Positions 35,863 through 47,400 of a stretch of DNA of 64,000 nt are shown here, piece by piece. The stretch comes from Liolophura sinensis (taxonomy: Eukaryota; Mollusca; Polyplacophora; Chitonida; Chitonidae). The DNA lies in NCBI RefSeq assembly GCF_032854445.1, contig NC_088297.1, positions 14,863,039 through 14,927,038 on the forward strand. Reading direction: 5' to 3'. How positions within the stretch are numbered: position 1 is the stretch's first letter; every line of letters starts with the position of its first letter. The notes beneath the pieces were generated by a model. That model saw only the letters and a program-made list of their open reading frames with translations, had not been told where the DNA came from and ran no database searches. The translations under genes were made by a program, and so were the position numbers.

Positions 35863-38812
35863 GCTAATCAGGACTGGCCACTTGGGTGAGGTTGATAGAG
35901 CATACAACAGAGGCCAGGAAGCGTTGGAATCTTGGAAGCAGAAAGAAGTATCATATGTCAGGGTAAGAGTTCCTCGTATGTTAAGGTAGTGGGCTCTGTT
36001 ATGTCAGGGTAGAGTAAGACCTGGATTTGTACATGAATTTATAGGTCAAGTACCTACAGTGGAAGCAAGTCAGCTGTTCAGGCGTTTGAGCGAATCTGCT
36101 TTTATGCATGCTTTGGTTGTATGACAAGTGTACTTGATACTGTGACAAATTTTTCAGGGCTATGGCTATGATCCTAGTTACTCGCCTCCATCGTATTACA
36201 ACCCGATGTCTCCACCACCCGCAAGGTAAGAACTATTTTGGCCTGAAATCCACAACTCTGTTCACCCAATATAAGAATACAGATGAGAATCCAGCACAGC
36301 AGATGATCTTGCAGACAGAATAGAGTTGTATTCTTGGAATTTTTATAAAAAATCGGTTAGCTTAGAACAATATTTGCGGAATTAAGAGCATAGGTTGTCA
36401 TATTCCACCGTGTGTGTCCAGTTTGTCTGTTTAATATCAGGGTTCTCAGAAGTGTCAGATGCTCTGTCATTTGTGTGCTTCAGACTAGGAACAGGATATT
36501 TGTCTTTGGTTTTAAATCATTTCAGTTGTGATCATCTAAGATGAAATCTTAGATAACCTAAGATTAAATTTTACCTTATGATTTGTCTGTAATAACTGTA
36601 ACTGTAAATAAGCATATGTAAGTGGGTTTTACAAAGTACAGTGTTGTAGCTCTCCTGCTGATATGCTAATGGATACAGAGTACAGAGTGAGAACTAGAAA
36701 AATGACATGGGCAAGTCTACTTTGAACTAAAATCCAAAATGAGGTAATGACGGATTTCAGTTGGAAGGTGCTTCACATGGAGCAGAAATATTTGCAAGAC
36801 TGTGCAAGGCATAGCTTTATTGAAAACAGGCGATTTTATTGAATGGTAGGGGCTTGTTTTTTGCCAAGAATTAATGTGAACTTCGTACCACCTGTGACCT
36901 ATATTCTTTAATTGTCACTCTGTAGCTTTCCATTCAACAGCATACATGTAGGAAAGGTACACTACCATATTTAGTGGTTTTGCCATTGTGGTTGATATAG
37001 TCATTTGACGTGAAAGAAGTTGCATTTATATGTTATCCATGCAATGTCCTCAAAATAAAAAAACGTTTTATGAGCTTCTTACATGTAAGCATACAAAGAC
37101 GCATTAAGTTTCATCAACCAAACCTTAATAGCTCAATATATTTGATTTTATGTGAACATCTCAGGAGGAAAAGCAGGAAGAAGAAACTTTAAGAAGGCTC
37201 AGTCACATTATTTTTACCATGAAATAGCTTGAATATTTGTGCTTTTTGTACTGTTAGCAGGGCGTTGGCAGAGCGAGGTCCCATGGGGATCAGAAGCCCT
37301 GTGGGAGGCCGAGGGATGATGAGGGGGTGGGGCTTTAGGAAACATCCAGCAGAGGTGTGTATCGTTGTCAATGCAGACGGTTTCCGGTCCCATATCCCAT
37401 TAAAAATCTGCGCATTGCAACTTATTCTGGAGCATGCTTAAAGGATTACGCAGTCTTAAAATCTATAATCTGCCTACGCCGTACTAAAAGACATGAACCG
37501 ATTGTGCAATTAACCAGAAGGTGAGATAGTTCAGTTTCGTTGAAGATGGGTGTTTGTTTAAACTTTGAAGTAACAGGTAACATACTTAGAAACTAATTCT
37601 TATCTAATATTTCCTATACATGTAATGAGTTTTGAATTAAATTTCGTTAATCAGGTGTGTTAATAGCTAAAATAATTGGCTGTTTTGTTATCATTGAAAG
37701 TTGTCATAATGCAAGGCTCTGTGTTTAACGTTTGACCATGATTTTGTTTTGTGGAAGAATTTTTGTTTTACTAATTACCTTTAATTTATAGCCCGATTGC
37801 CCTAGTGAGGCTTCAGTAAATCAAGAGTGTCAAAAAGTGTATGCATGTAACGATGTTCACTATAGGTGCTCGATGACCATTGCCAGAAGAATGGATGGGG
37901 AAGTCCTGTATACCAGCTTCATTCTCACATGGGAAGGGATGGAAGTGGTGCCCAACAGCTCTTAGAGCTCTTTTTCTACAAGGTACTACCATAGGTTTCA
38001 ACAAAATGTTGATAAGAAACTTGTTTGAAGAGATAAGAATCAAGTTCTTTTGCTGGAATGTAACTTTTTTATTTATTTATACAATTACTCATGTCCATGT
38101 GTACCAGAAAGAATAAGAAGTAAATTATCTTATAAAAATAATTGATCTGAAGTAAATCGAAAAAAGAATTTTGTGGTTGTGATTTATACATGTATAAGTG
38201 TCATGTAGAAGTTGATGTTAGGCATTTACATTGTTGATCTATGGTAAAGTACATTTGTCTTTCAGATCACCATACCAGCTCTCGGTACTCAGTTTCCAAA
38301 TCGTAACCCATTTACCCCAAATAAACTGTGTTCTACTGTTGAGGGGGCAAAAATTTTTGCAGCAGAGTACACTTTGATGCAGTTAGGTGTGCCTCTTGAA
38401 GGTAAAGTTAGTGTCCAGAGAAAAAAGGAAAGACAAACAAATACTTCACCGCCCAAGCAAGTTCGTCTGAACCAGGGAGTTCTATTAATCGAGGGAACAT
38501 GCTTTAACGCCTGAATGTAAGATGACATTCTTTATGAAAAATGATAGTTTCAGCTCCCACAATTTCATTTTATAATTTATGACCATTATTTACCTCTAAA
38601 ATATTTCATATTCAGGTGAATTTTTATGGCATGAATTAAGTTTACTATAAAAAAAAACGAAAAAAAAATGATCTGTCTTGCTTCTTGTTCAGTGTTTTTC
38701 TTTATCTCATTGTCAGGATGGAAGGATTCCTACAGAATACAGGAACATTCGGGATTCCGAAGAAATAACCCAGATGTTGTTTGATGCAAGGACACTGAAT
38801 GCTTACAGAGAG
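35863..38812 (+). pseudogene. Inverted partial copy of the RNA-binding protein gene (3' exons only), frameshifted
   Basis: Exon copies: 35863-35962, 36158-36225, 37261-37354, 37866-37982, 38266-38401, 38717-38812. They correspond one-for-one to the minus-strand exons from the 99-bp exon to the end, with introns preserved, so this is a genomic duplication and not a retrocopy. The first exon has an extra G near 35875 (GACTGGCCAC against GACTGCCAC in the parent), giving an in-frame TGA soon after. No RRM exons precede it. Missense changes include Leu to His at the start of the dsRBD exon, Met to Arg in the Gly-rich exon, and Gly to Arg and Phe to Ser in the second dsRBD exon. Splice sites are retained. 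Only the 99-bp exon frame is visibly broken. Confidence 0.85.
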
Positions 38813-38977
38813 GTGAAGTATTGGTGTTGTGTGCTTAATTATCTCATGTTTAACTGGACATCATGCTTGGTTATCATTCTAGGCGAGTGGGTTCGTTTAT
38901 ATTAAAGAGCTGTATGCAGATTTATGTTAATAAGGTTAATAATAATAATATAACAATAATAGTACAAAGAACAGGGC

Positions 38978-39537
38978 CTACATTGTATACATTGTTGCCA
39001 GCCAGCCAGCCAGTGCGTCAATACATAACGCTAGTATACACACATACGCCCCGTGGTGTGGAAAAAACCCACCAAACTCCCCATCGAAGGGGTGACGTCA
39101 CACCTGCCAGCCCTTCGGGCTGGGTTCAATTTTCCCCCGTCTCCCCCACGGGTAGGTCCGTTTTTGGGCAAATCCGGCTCACCCATTGGTCTGTTTTGGC
39201 GCCAGGGAGCTCTTTTCGAGCTGTCCCACGCCACTGTACAAGCCGACGTTTTGCCTCTTTTTTTTTTTCTCTCTCTTTTTTTTCCCCTATACTCTACGGT
39301 TATACTGTTATACTATACTCTAGTCTACTACACACATCACATACGCCCCGCGGCGTGGAAAAAACCCACCAAACTTCCCCAGCGAAGGGGTGACGTCACA
39401 CCTGCAACATCTGCCAGCCCTTCGGGCTGGCAGGTGTGACGTCACCACCAACCTGCCCAGCCTGCCCCAGCCGGGGCAACTGGGCATCAACACCCGCCAC
39501 CTCAAAACGGAACCAAACCCACATTTTCAACTACTAA
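38978..39537 (-). repeat. GC-rich repeat block (right arm copy)
   Basis: Reverse-complement copy of the 21455-22051 block with the same two internal sub-blocks (39047-39125 and 39345-39440). It ends at CCAACCTGCCCAGCCTGCCC and the following AAACCCACATTTTC. Confidence 0.6.
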
Positions 39538-39899
39538 TGTGAATTTGTTTTTTACGTCCAAACATATGCATTTATTCTGAATTACGATAATATTAATGAA
39601 TATATCAAATATAAACATGATCAAAATCCAGGTTGAACACATTTGTTAGCTGAAAAGACCAAACATTTTATTTTTCATTATTTATACCATTATTGCTCAT
39701 ATTTACAACTAATTTTTCATACTCTTATGACCTTTATGTATTTTTTACGCATTTTGTAATTAACAGTAACACTACCTGCTGTGCTTGAGGGACTACTTTT
39801 GTGAGGTTTGCCCTCACCAGGGCTGTTTCCTTGCTGTAACCTCTAAGTAATGAGCGCCAAGAGAGACAGCAGCTCGTACGGAACCATTTTTTAAGCCTT

Positions 39900-39985
39900 T
39901 GGTACGACCCGACCAGGGTTTGATCCCGGAGTCTCCAGACTTCGAGGCGGACAATTTAAACCACTATGCCACTGAAGCGATGGCC
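39900..39985 (-). repeat. tRNA-like head of a possible third SINE
   Basis: Minus strand reads TGGCATAGTGG (A-box-like) and, about 35 bases on, GGGATCAAACCC (B-box-like), ending TCGGGTCGTACC. A tRNA fold is not clean, and the sequence runs on into unrelated-looking DNA. More likely a SINE head or tRNA relic than a working tRNA gene. Confidence 0.4.
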
Positions 39986-41169
39986 CACCAGTATAGGCCG
40001 ATATGGAGGTACAGACCTACATTAATTTCATCATTGTACCCAAAAGGATTTTAAGCCCCAAATTACAATTTAATTATATCACGTAAATTATCTAACATTC
40101 GAAGTTGGATCATTGTGTGTTAATGAGAAACTAAAATAGTAGATATATACTGAAAATAATTGAATTTCCTTCTCTCCTGATGGGTGAATGGAGGGCATGC
40201 GCCAATTCTGAAAGTCGCCAATGTAGCAGTTCGCCAATTATTTATAAAACAATATCATCATTTTTGAAATGAAAATTTACTTTTTTTGAAATAAATTCTA
40301 CTTTCAAAATAAAACTTCATCAGTTTTGAAATAATCCTGCTTCCTCCATTTGAAATATCAGTTGACTTTTTTTTTCATGTAAGTTGCACTTTAGAAAAAA
40401 ATTGACCACTTGTGGAAAAAGTGCATTATTTCAAAACTGGTAGAAGTTTATTCCAATAAATTCCAATCAATTTTTATTTCAAAAGTGGACAATATTTCCA
40501 AAATGGTGTATTCTTATTTCAAATGTCGTTTTTCTTTCAAAACTAGCTTCTAAAGCTTTTTCTGATGATGGCTTTTCTTTATCTCAAAAAGAGGCTATAC
40601 CGGAGATTCTCGGCAAAAAATCCATATATTTGTTTACGAAATTTTTCTGATTTTCCCCATTATTACCTTTCAGAAATATCACACTTTTGAACCTGTACTA
40701 CTCATCCTTTTAACACCATGCACAGGTGAGACTTACCTTGTGAAAGGAATTATTTGGGCTATTCTAAATTAATTTCAAAACATTCTACTGAACGTGCGAT
40801 GATTAGTTTTTGCCAAAATCTCCAGCATATCCTCATTAATGTTGCAGATGACAATCTCTTTTGTTAAGACAGGACACATTAACGTATTTCCAGAATTTCA
40901 CTGGTCATGTTATAAGCACGTAAACACAGAAAGGATTTGCTGTGACAGATAATATTTATCGCTATCTTTTCCCATTACCATAATCAGCTTTGTTACATGT
41001 TTTTGTTGTTACTCTGAAGTATAACAACTGTGCACAAAACATTTATATCTTTGAACACAAAATTAAACAATGTAACAAAATGTTGCCTTAACAGCAGCTT
41101 TTTCACTGTTACTATTGCAAACAGCAAAGAGAAGGAAGAAGCACGTACATATAGCACTGCTACCGATAT

Positions 41170-41305
41170 GAGCACCTTGATGCCGAAAAGAGCTGTTTTC
41201 TGAACAACATAAAACACTCAAAATAAAAGCTAGTTCAAAACATCACTGTCCACAAGCAATTTGAGGGTATGCACATATAATTGGTAGTATGCTACTATAA
41301 TAGGA
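41170..41305 (+). repeat. Dispersed repeat D, copy 2
   Basis: AGAGCTGTTTTCTGAA, CACTGTCCACAAGCAATTTG, TAGTATGCTACTATAA; see 16690-16900. Confidence 0.45.
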
Positions 41306-41349
41306 GCTTATAATGGCACATCCACAGGCCCTTGCATCAACTTACCTAT

Positions 41350-41490
41350 TCATTTGATTGGTGTTTTACGCCGTATTAAAATATATTTTACTTATAGGAC
41401 GGTAGCCTGCATTAAGGCGGGAAGAAACCGGCCAGACCCCGGGGAAAATCCATGACCATACGCAGGTTCCTGGCAGACCTTCCCAAGTAT
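41350..41490 (-). repeat. SINE A, tail and core
   Basis: CATTTGATTGGTGTTTTACG through GGCAGACCTTCCCAAG, diverged. Confidence 0.8.
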
Positions 41491-41515
41491 GTCCAGAGTG
41501 GGAGTCAGTCCTTTA

Positions 41516-41675
41516 TATTTATTTATTTGATTGGTGTTTTACGCCGTATCGGTACTCTTGAATATTTCACTTGCAGCCACGAGGTCTCCATGGCCGAAGT
41601 GCCTAGCGTGCCAGCGCGGTGCGATTACTCAAGAGCCTCTCACTAATGCAGTCATTGCGAGTTCAAGTCTAGTTC
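41516..41675. repeat. Composite of a SINE A tail (-) and a SINE A head (+)
   Basis: 41516-41575 is a reverse-oriented 3' end. 41578-41675 is a forward head (GAGGTCTCCATGGCCGAAGT ... GAGTTCAAGTC). The two pieces meet in opposite orientation, indicating rearrangement or nested insertion. Confidence 0.7.
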
Positions 41676-41718
41676 AATTATACATGACCTCCAGTATAAA
41701 TGAAAAAGAAAAATGTAA

Positions 41719-42717
41719 TGTTATGTATGACTATTTAACGTCTTCATGTACTGTTAGTCTGCGGACCTTTGTGAAAGCATAACAGGCCCTGTTATATATG
41801 TAAAGCGCGGACCTGGTGGAAAGCACCTTGTTCAAGGCTTTGTTTATTTCACTGGCTGTTAATTCTGTGTTTAAAAATAGTTGAATCCACATGGGACGTA
41901 TATAAGCCGTGTTTTCTGTGCAGAGGGGAGGTATTTTTGCTGCATCCACTGGGAGCCAGGAGAGCGTGCGACGCTCTCGTATCGAGTCCATTATGTTTAT
42001 ATGAGCTGGTGATGCCAGTTTCATTTGGGAGGACAGATTTTTATGCCGGCACCGTTTGTGTACCACAGTAGTACTGATGTCTGGTTTATGTGAATTTCTG
42101 CGGAAGTCACGTTTATTGGTGTTCGGATCTTTATTATGATTATACAGTGTTGACTGTGTAATTTGTTTAACACGCTGACCTCACCTGACCGACAAGGTCA
42201 AGGACTCTAAACTGAAGTTTTCAGTTTTGCAAAGGACGTTCGTTCTGCCACAAGGTGACATTACTCTACGTCTCTGAACGGCTCGTTTGTGAGCTTCTGC
42301 GGGAGCTGTGACTGTTCTAAAGTGGATTATACCTCCATGCCTGTATTTACCCTGTGTTGTGCTCTGCGGGTGTGACGTCATTCAAAGGCTTGACTGTTCC
42401 AGTTCTGTGTAACCTGTGTACTGTGTTCGCGTTCGCTATCCTAGCGAAGTACCTGACTAGGACAATTTGTGACTTGTGTGAATTGTGTGTTTATCCCATG
42501 GTCTTTACGTTGGATCTCCTGGAACACGTTCCTTGGGATGCAAAGGTGAACTGGAAACTTGTAAAGACCGGTAATACTGATGTGTATGTTTTTTTATGTT
42601 GTTGTTGTTGAACTGTCCGTAAAACTGTACGTCTCATTTTATATATAAAGCCATTGTTTACATTGTAATATTGAGTCACTGAGTCTGTTTTCTGTTGCTG
42701 TTTTCAATACCGTTACA
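41719..42717 (+). mobile_element. Solo LTR of an LTR retrotransposon, 999 bp
   Basis: Begins TGTTATGTATGAC, ends AATACCGTTACA, and is flanked by a 4-bp duplication GTAA (41715-41718 and 42718-42721). A TATA-like TATATAAG near 41900 fits an LTR promoter. No coding domain lies inside. The same flanking sequence without the insertion is present at about 42985-43042 (GGAAAATGTAAGATACTC), which fixes the boundaries. The strand is not determined by content; plus is nominal. Confidence 0.75.
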
Positions 42718-42747
42718 GTAAGATATTCAAGACTAGCCCTCATTAAT

Positions 42748-42943
42748 GTATTTATTTATTTGACTTGTGTTTTACGCAGTACTCAAGAATATTTCACTTA
42801 TACGACGGCAGCCAGCCTTATGGTGGGAGGAAGCCGGGCAGAGACCGGCGGAAACCCAAGACCATCAGCAGGCTGGTGACAGACCTTCCCACGAACGGCC
42901 GGAGAGGAAGCCAGCATGAGCTGGACTTGAACTCACAGCAACC
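42748..42943 (-). repeat. SINE A, partial
   Basis: Tail and core to CTTGAACTCACAGCAACCGC; the head is truncated. Confidence 0.88.
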
Positions 42944-42984
42944 GCACAAAACAGTTTTGATACAGACTATACATTTAGGATCGT

Positions 42985-43042
42985 ACATGACCTCCAATAC
43001 AAATGGAAAATGTAAGATACTCATGAATAGCCCTCATTAATA
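42985..43042 (+). repeat. Empty-site paralogue of the solo-LTR insertion locus
   Basis: CATGACCTCCAATACAAATG, then AAAATGTAAGATACTCATG and AGCCCTCATTAAT, match the two flanks of the solo LTR (41683-41718 and 42718-42748) joined with a single GTAA. Confidence 0.7.
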
Positions 43043-43044
43043 TA

Positions 43045-43800
43045 ACAACTGTTTATGCAAATACATGTCCTTAACTTCCAATATCATATACATGTATATA
43101 CAGTGTAAGTGTACGATTTCTATCCATTATATCTCACTCCTGTTATTCTGGTTAGTGGGGCATGCCAGTAAAGCATGTGAAGGGGTTTTACTCATACGCC
43201 TTACAGTGCATGGATTGCTGTCTACGTTCACTTCACATCACTGTCGCCAATAGTAAATTGCCAGCAATGCCAAGGTCACTTGGGTCACCCTGATGAGGAT
43301 GAAAGTGGTGTCAGAAAACACGAAACAATCCGTCTAAACCTTTGCCTCTAAACAACACGTAATACACATGCATTCTCTTTATCTAGAGTATTTTTAACAT
43401 GATTCTAACCAACACTTAAATCAATCTTATTCATGATGGCTGATTAACCACGCAACGACACAAGTGGTGAGGCTAAGCCTTAAAATGCCTAAGCGCGTCA
43501 ACCTGGGTTCAAAGGTCAAGCTTGTCTAGAGATGGCAGGGATGTAAAGCTAGCATAGAGAACGACACTTGCGTTGTAAGGGGTGTGCAGCTTACTTTGGA
43601 GACATTCGATTGTAAAACTGGGCAGGGAGTTTTGAAAAGTGACCAATTTGTGTGCACCTTGTACATACTAAATGGGTGACCCCATAACTTCGGCACTTTG
43701 TATGCAACAGCCACCAATGTCTACTATTACCACTTTCAAATCCCAGATCTGTCTATCGCATCTTGTCCAAGAATAGCATAAAAATTTCACATGGCTAAAA
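43045..43800. other. Intergenic region between the solo LTR locus and TDP2
   Basis: No gene or repeat recognised apart from the (TA)n run at its end. Confidence 0.4.
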
Positions 43801-43802
43801 GG

Positions 43803-43805
<3 letters not shown>

Positions 43806-43847
<42 letters not shown>

Positions 43848-43880
43848 TTATATATTACATATATATATATATATATATCA
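43806..43880. repeat. (TA)n microsatellite
   Basis: Long alternating TA tract with one interruption (TGTATATTTATATATTACAT). Confidence 0.95.
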
Positions 43881-44139
43881 ATATAAAAATACAATGGATG
43901 TACTGAATTGAATAATTACAATGTTAGCACTACATTCAATGATGTGAGCAGGACAATGACTTAAATGATGTGAGCAAGACAATGACTTAAATGATGGAAA
44001 TAAGTCATGGACACTTTAATTCCTGCATCTATCCTCTGTACCTTCCAAGACAAGGGAGACCTCAGCCATCATGGGTTTGATAGACACACAAATATGGTCT
44101 TCTAATTTGGAAGTTAGAAGAGTTTACAATGTGTGAAAA

Positions 44140-44465
44140 TGCATGATATCAGCTCGTGTCAAAATGTGTTTTATCAGTTTACGTAAAATCTCAGATCAGC
44201 TAATACAAGTAAGCAACATGGAATCGGCTGACAGGTAAGCGTTGAAATCAACTTGATCGCGAACAATCTCACTTCAGCTAATGAAGATAAGCTGCATGAA
44301 AGCTCAGGCAAAAAGTGTGATCTTAGACAGGTAAACTGTGTGGCGTCAGCTTAAGAACAATTTGATTTAAGCTCGTCCAGGTAAGCAGCATAAGACCAGC
44401 TTAGGTAAACTGTGATATCAGCGTAAAATGTGCGATGTCAGTTCAAGTGAACTGTGTGATATCAA
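44140..44465. repeat. Degenerate short tandem repeats at the TDP2 3' end
   Basis: Loosely repeated TCAGCTNANNNAAGTAAGC and GTAAACTGTGTGATATCAG motifs of about 25-35 bp. The TDP2 stop and last codons (ITQFT) fall within the last unit, so the protein's final residues appear to derive from the repeat. Confidence 0.45.
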
Positions 44466-47400
44466 AGTGAGCCAGTAATCCCCAGTGATCACTCGGGAAA
44501 CGCTGACATGTCGGTATTTTCTCTATTCCAATGAGCTCAAAGTACACAGGTTTTACTTTCGGTTTCGGTTTGGAATGTCGCAGGTACAGCCTGTCAAAAC
44601 GATGGCAGGGACGGAATTTAGAGTCAATTGAAATGTTTTCATTTCGACGACTGTCCCAGGTGAACTTGGCTTCAGGTCGTTTTCCAGTGACCTCCCAAAG
44701 GTCAAGGACATCGTCTGGTAATCCTCCTATCTCTGCAAGCTGGCAATCAATGAAACAGAACATTAAACATCTCTGCCAAGTTTACACATATTGTTAGACG
44801 GAAGATGATACACCATTATGGGAATCTACCAACGGCAATTTTTTTTTTATTTTCATTTAGTTTTAGAATCTCAGATTAAGGTCACTGGTTCAAACCCAAA
44901 AAAGTCATCCCTTTACAAAAAGCACACTGCACACTGTTGTGATAATGCTCAAATGCAGCTTATGGGCGCTTCATTTTCCCTTGTCATGGAGTGTCGGGGG
45001 AGATGACAGTGGGAAAGGCTAAGGATAGGTGCCCCTTATGCAAAATGCACAACACCTTGTGGCACGTGCAACTATCTTGGCAACACAACCGTTACATCCG
45101 TATATACATGTATTACCGTCACAGTTTTGCAAATTGGTACATGCAGCCTTTGTAAAAACAGGCTCCTGGTGAGCAAAATATAAAGGCTATCTACGGTCAG
45201 GTGCAATAGTCATGACAATGCAACAGTCACATTGTCACATGTTACCGTCATAGTTTCGCAAATTAGCATATCCTTTGTAACAGTGGCCCCTGATAGAGAG
45301 AAAGAGCAAAATATAAAGGCTATCTAGTCAGGTGCAACAGTCACGGCAATGCAAACAGTCACATTGTCACATGCTACCATGATAGTTATGCAAATTAGCA
45401 CATGCTTTGTAAAAAGGATCCTGGGAAAAGAATATAAAAGCTATCTAGAGCCAGGTGCAACAGTCATGGCAACACAACAATCATGGCAACACAACAATCA
45501 TGGCAAAGCCACAGTCCATGCAAAGCCACAGTCACATATATGCAAGTGCGTGTTACCATGACAGGTATGCAAATTGGCACATGCTTTGTAAAATTTCCCC
45601 CTGCACAAGAGGAAATAAGAACAGAATATAAAGGCTATCTAGAGTCATGTGCAACAGTCACGGCCACGCAACAGTCACATATGTGCATGTTACCGTGACA
45701 GGTACGCAAATTAGCACATGCTTCGTGCACAGTGTACAATATGAAGGTTATCTGCAGACAACCATAGTAACAGGCATTTCCCTGCAAATTCAGTGCTTAA
45801 AGGGAAAGAGGAATCTATTCTGATTGATTGTTTATTTATTTATTTAATTGGTGTTTTATGCCATACTCAAGAATATGTCACTTATACGACGATGACCAGC
45901 ATTATGGTGGGAGGAAACCGGGCAGAGCCTGGGGGAAACCCACGACCATCCGCAGGTTGCTGGAAAACCTTCCCATGTACGGCCGGAAAGGGACTGATTG
46001 TTGTGATAGATAAGTTTGTCCAGGTTATATATGTAGCCTAAGCTTAAAGGAGAAGAAAAACTTAAAACCATGACACTATAGGCTGAAAAGAGCACTTTTT
46101 TTTGTATCTGGTGGTGCCTGTTACATAATTTTGCGATTTTTCCTCCCGATACACGTAAAGCCTGAAAACGGCAAAGCTGGCATAAATCGCTGAGTCCATG
46201 GTGTCCCTCCATCTTTAACACCCTGTAATTTATGCTGGTGGTGCGTTGCCTCTCAGCCAATAAGAGTCGTCAAAACCGCCGGCTTGTTTGTGTAAACTCG
46301 GAACCTACATCCAACATTCAGTTTCCCGATCGTCAAATGGAAAACGAACTGTACTGTTCACTACCTTCTGGAAGAGTTCTACCGGAAATGTACAAACTGT
46401 ACTTTGGCTGGTTTCCCACAGCAATTCTCCTCCTAACACAGAGAAGACTTCAGGACTAGTTCTTAGGCAAAATGGAATTACCCACAGCTGATTTGGCACT
46501 GACTTTATTTTTAATTTATCAACTTGAGGTACATATTAGAATTTTTATGGCATGCACCTGCGAGGAAATGCATACTCTTTTCAATTTGATAGATATTTAA
46601 ATTTTCTTCTCCTTTAATTTGAAATATGGCAGATTTATTCAAGTGTGACCAAGGGTGCAGGGTTTTATGCCAGAGACCTTATCTACACTGCCAGCTATAA
46701 GCATCAAGTTTGTATCCCATCAAAGGACCCGGTACCCTAATTCTTTCAACCTTTCTGCATGTCTGCAAGGTGTTCAGTCAAGCATTATTCTGTGTAGGCT
46801 AATGAAACTGTAATTTCTGAGTTGCCCTGAAATTAGGCAATCCAACCAGTTTAGTTTTGTCTTCCAATTCAAATTAGAAGTTTTCCAAGAATTGCACTGA
46901 AAAATTGCTCTTTCATAAGCAGAATGATTGAGGAATTAGGGTATCAATGCACCGGCACAACAACGCTGAAATCGTGACAGCATTTTCATGATCTCCACTG
47001 ACCTCTTTGTCCCTCAAATTAAGGTCACCTCCAAATATGGCTGTGCGATGTTCATCAGCTGACCTCATGACCTCTAGAGCAATCTTCAGCTGTTTCTTCC
47101 TCTCCTCAGCATGTTGTTGTGTGCTCTCCAAGTGAGACGTTATCAACAGGCAGGGGACTCCCTTCACACGGCACTGGAAAAACAGGATTAAACATATCAT
47201 CTGACTGGTTCTCCCCTGCGACTCCCACACTCTGTGGGGACTTGATGATAATAAGGGGCTGACTACGCTTGATTGACGGTTTATGCAGTTTAACGTTCTT
47301 TAAATTATTTATTTATTCATTTGATTGGCGTTTTACGCCGAACTGAAAAATATGAAGAAGCTAGCCTTAATTATGGCGGGAGGATACCAGGCAGAGCCGG

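Larger units (their letters stand above)
35711..39537. repeat. Right arm of large inverted duplication
   Basis: Reverse-complement match of the left arm from its inner edge (GGGGGTTCTCATATATCTGG) to the GC-rich block ending at about 39537. Differences from the left arm are scattered single-base changes and small indels, plus absence of the 1.5-kb segment. Confidence 0.85.
39538..41345. other. Intergenic region outside the right arm
   Basis: AT-rich. Loosely repeated TTTGAAATAA/TTTCAAAACT motifs at 40245-40560, the tRNA-like relic at 39900-39985 and repeat D at the end. No gene. Confidence 0.45.

Noticed and set aside
39900-39985. Functional tRNA gene
   Set aside because: Box-like motifs are present but the cloverleaf is not clean and no terminator T-run follows at the right distance.
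41719-42717. 85-codon frame at 42354-42611 as a gene
   Set aside because: Lies inside the solo LTR and has no recognisable domain.
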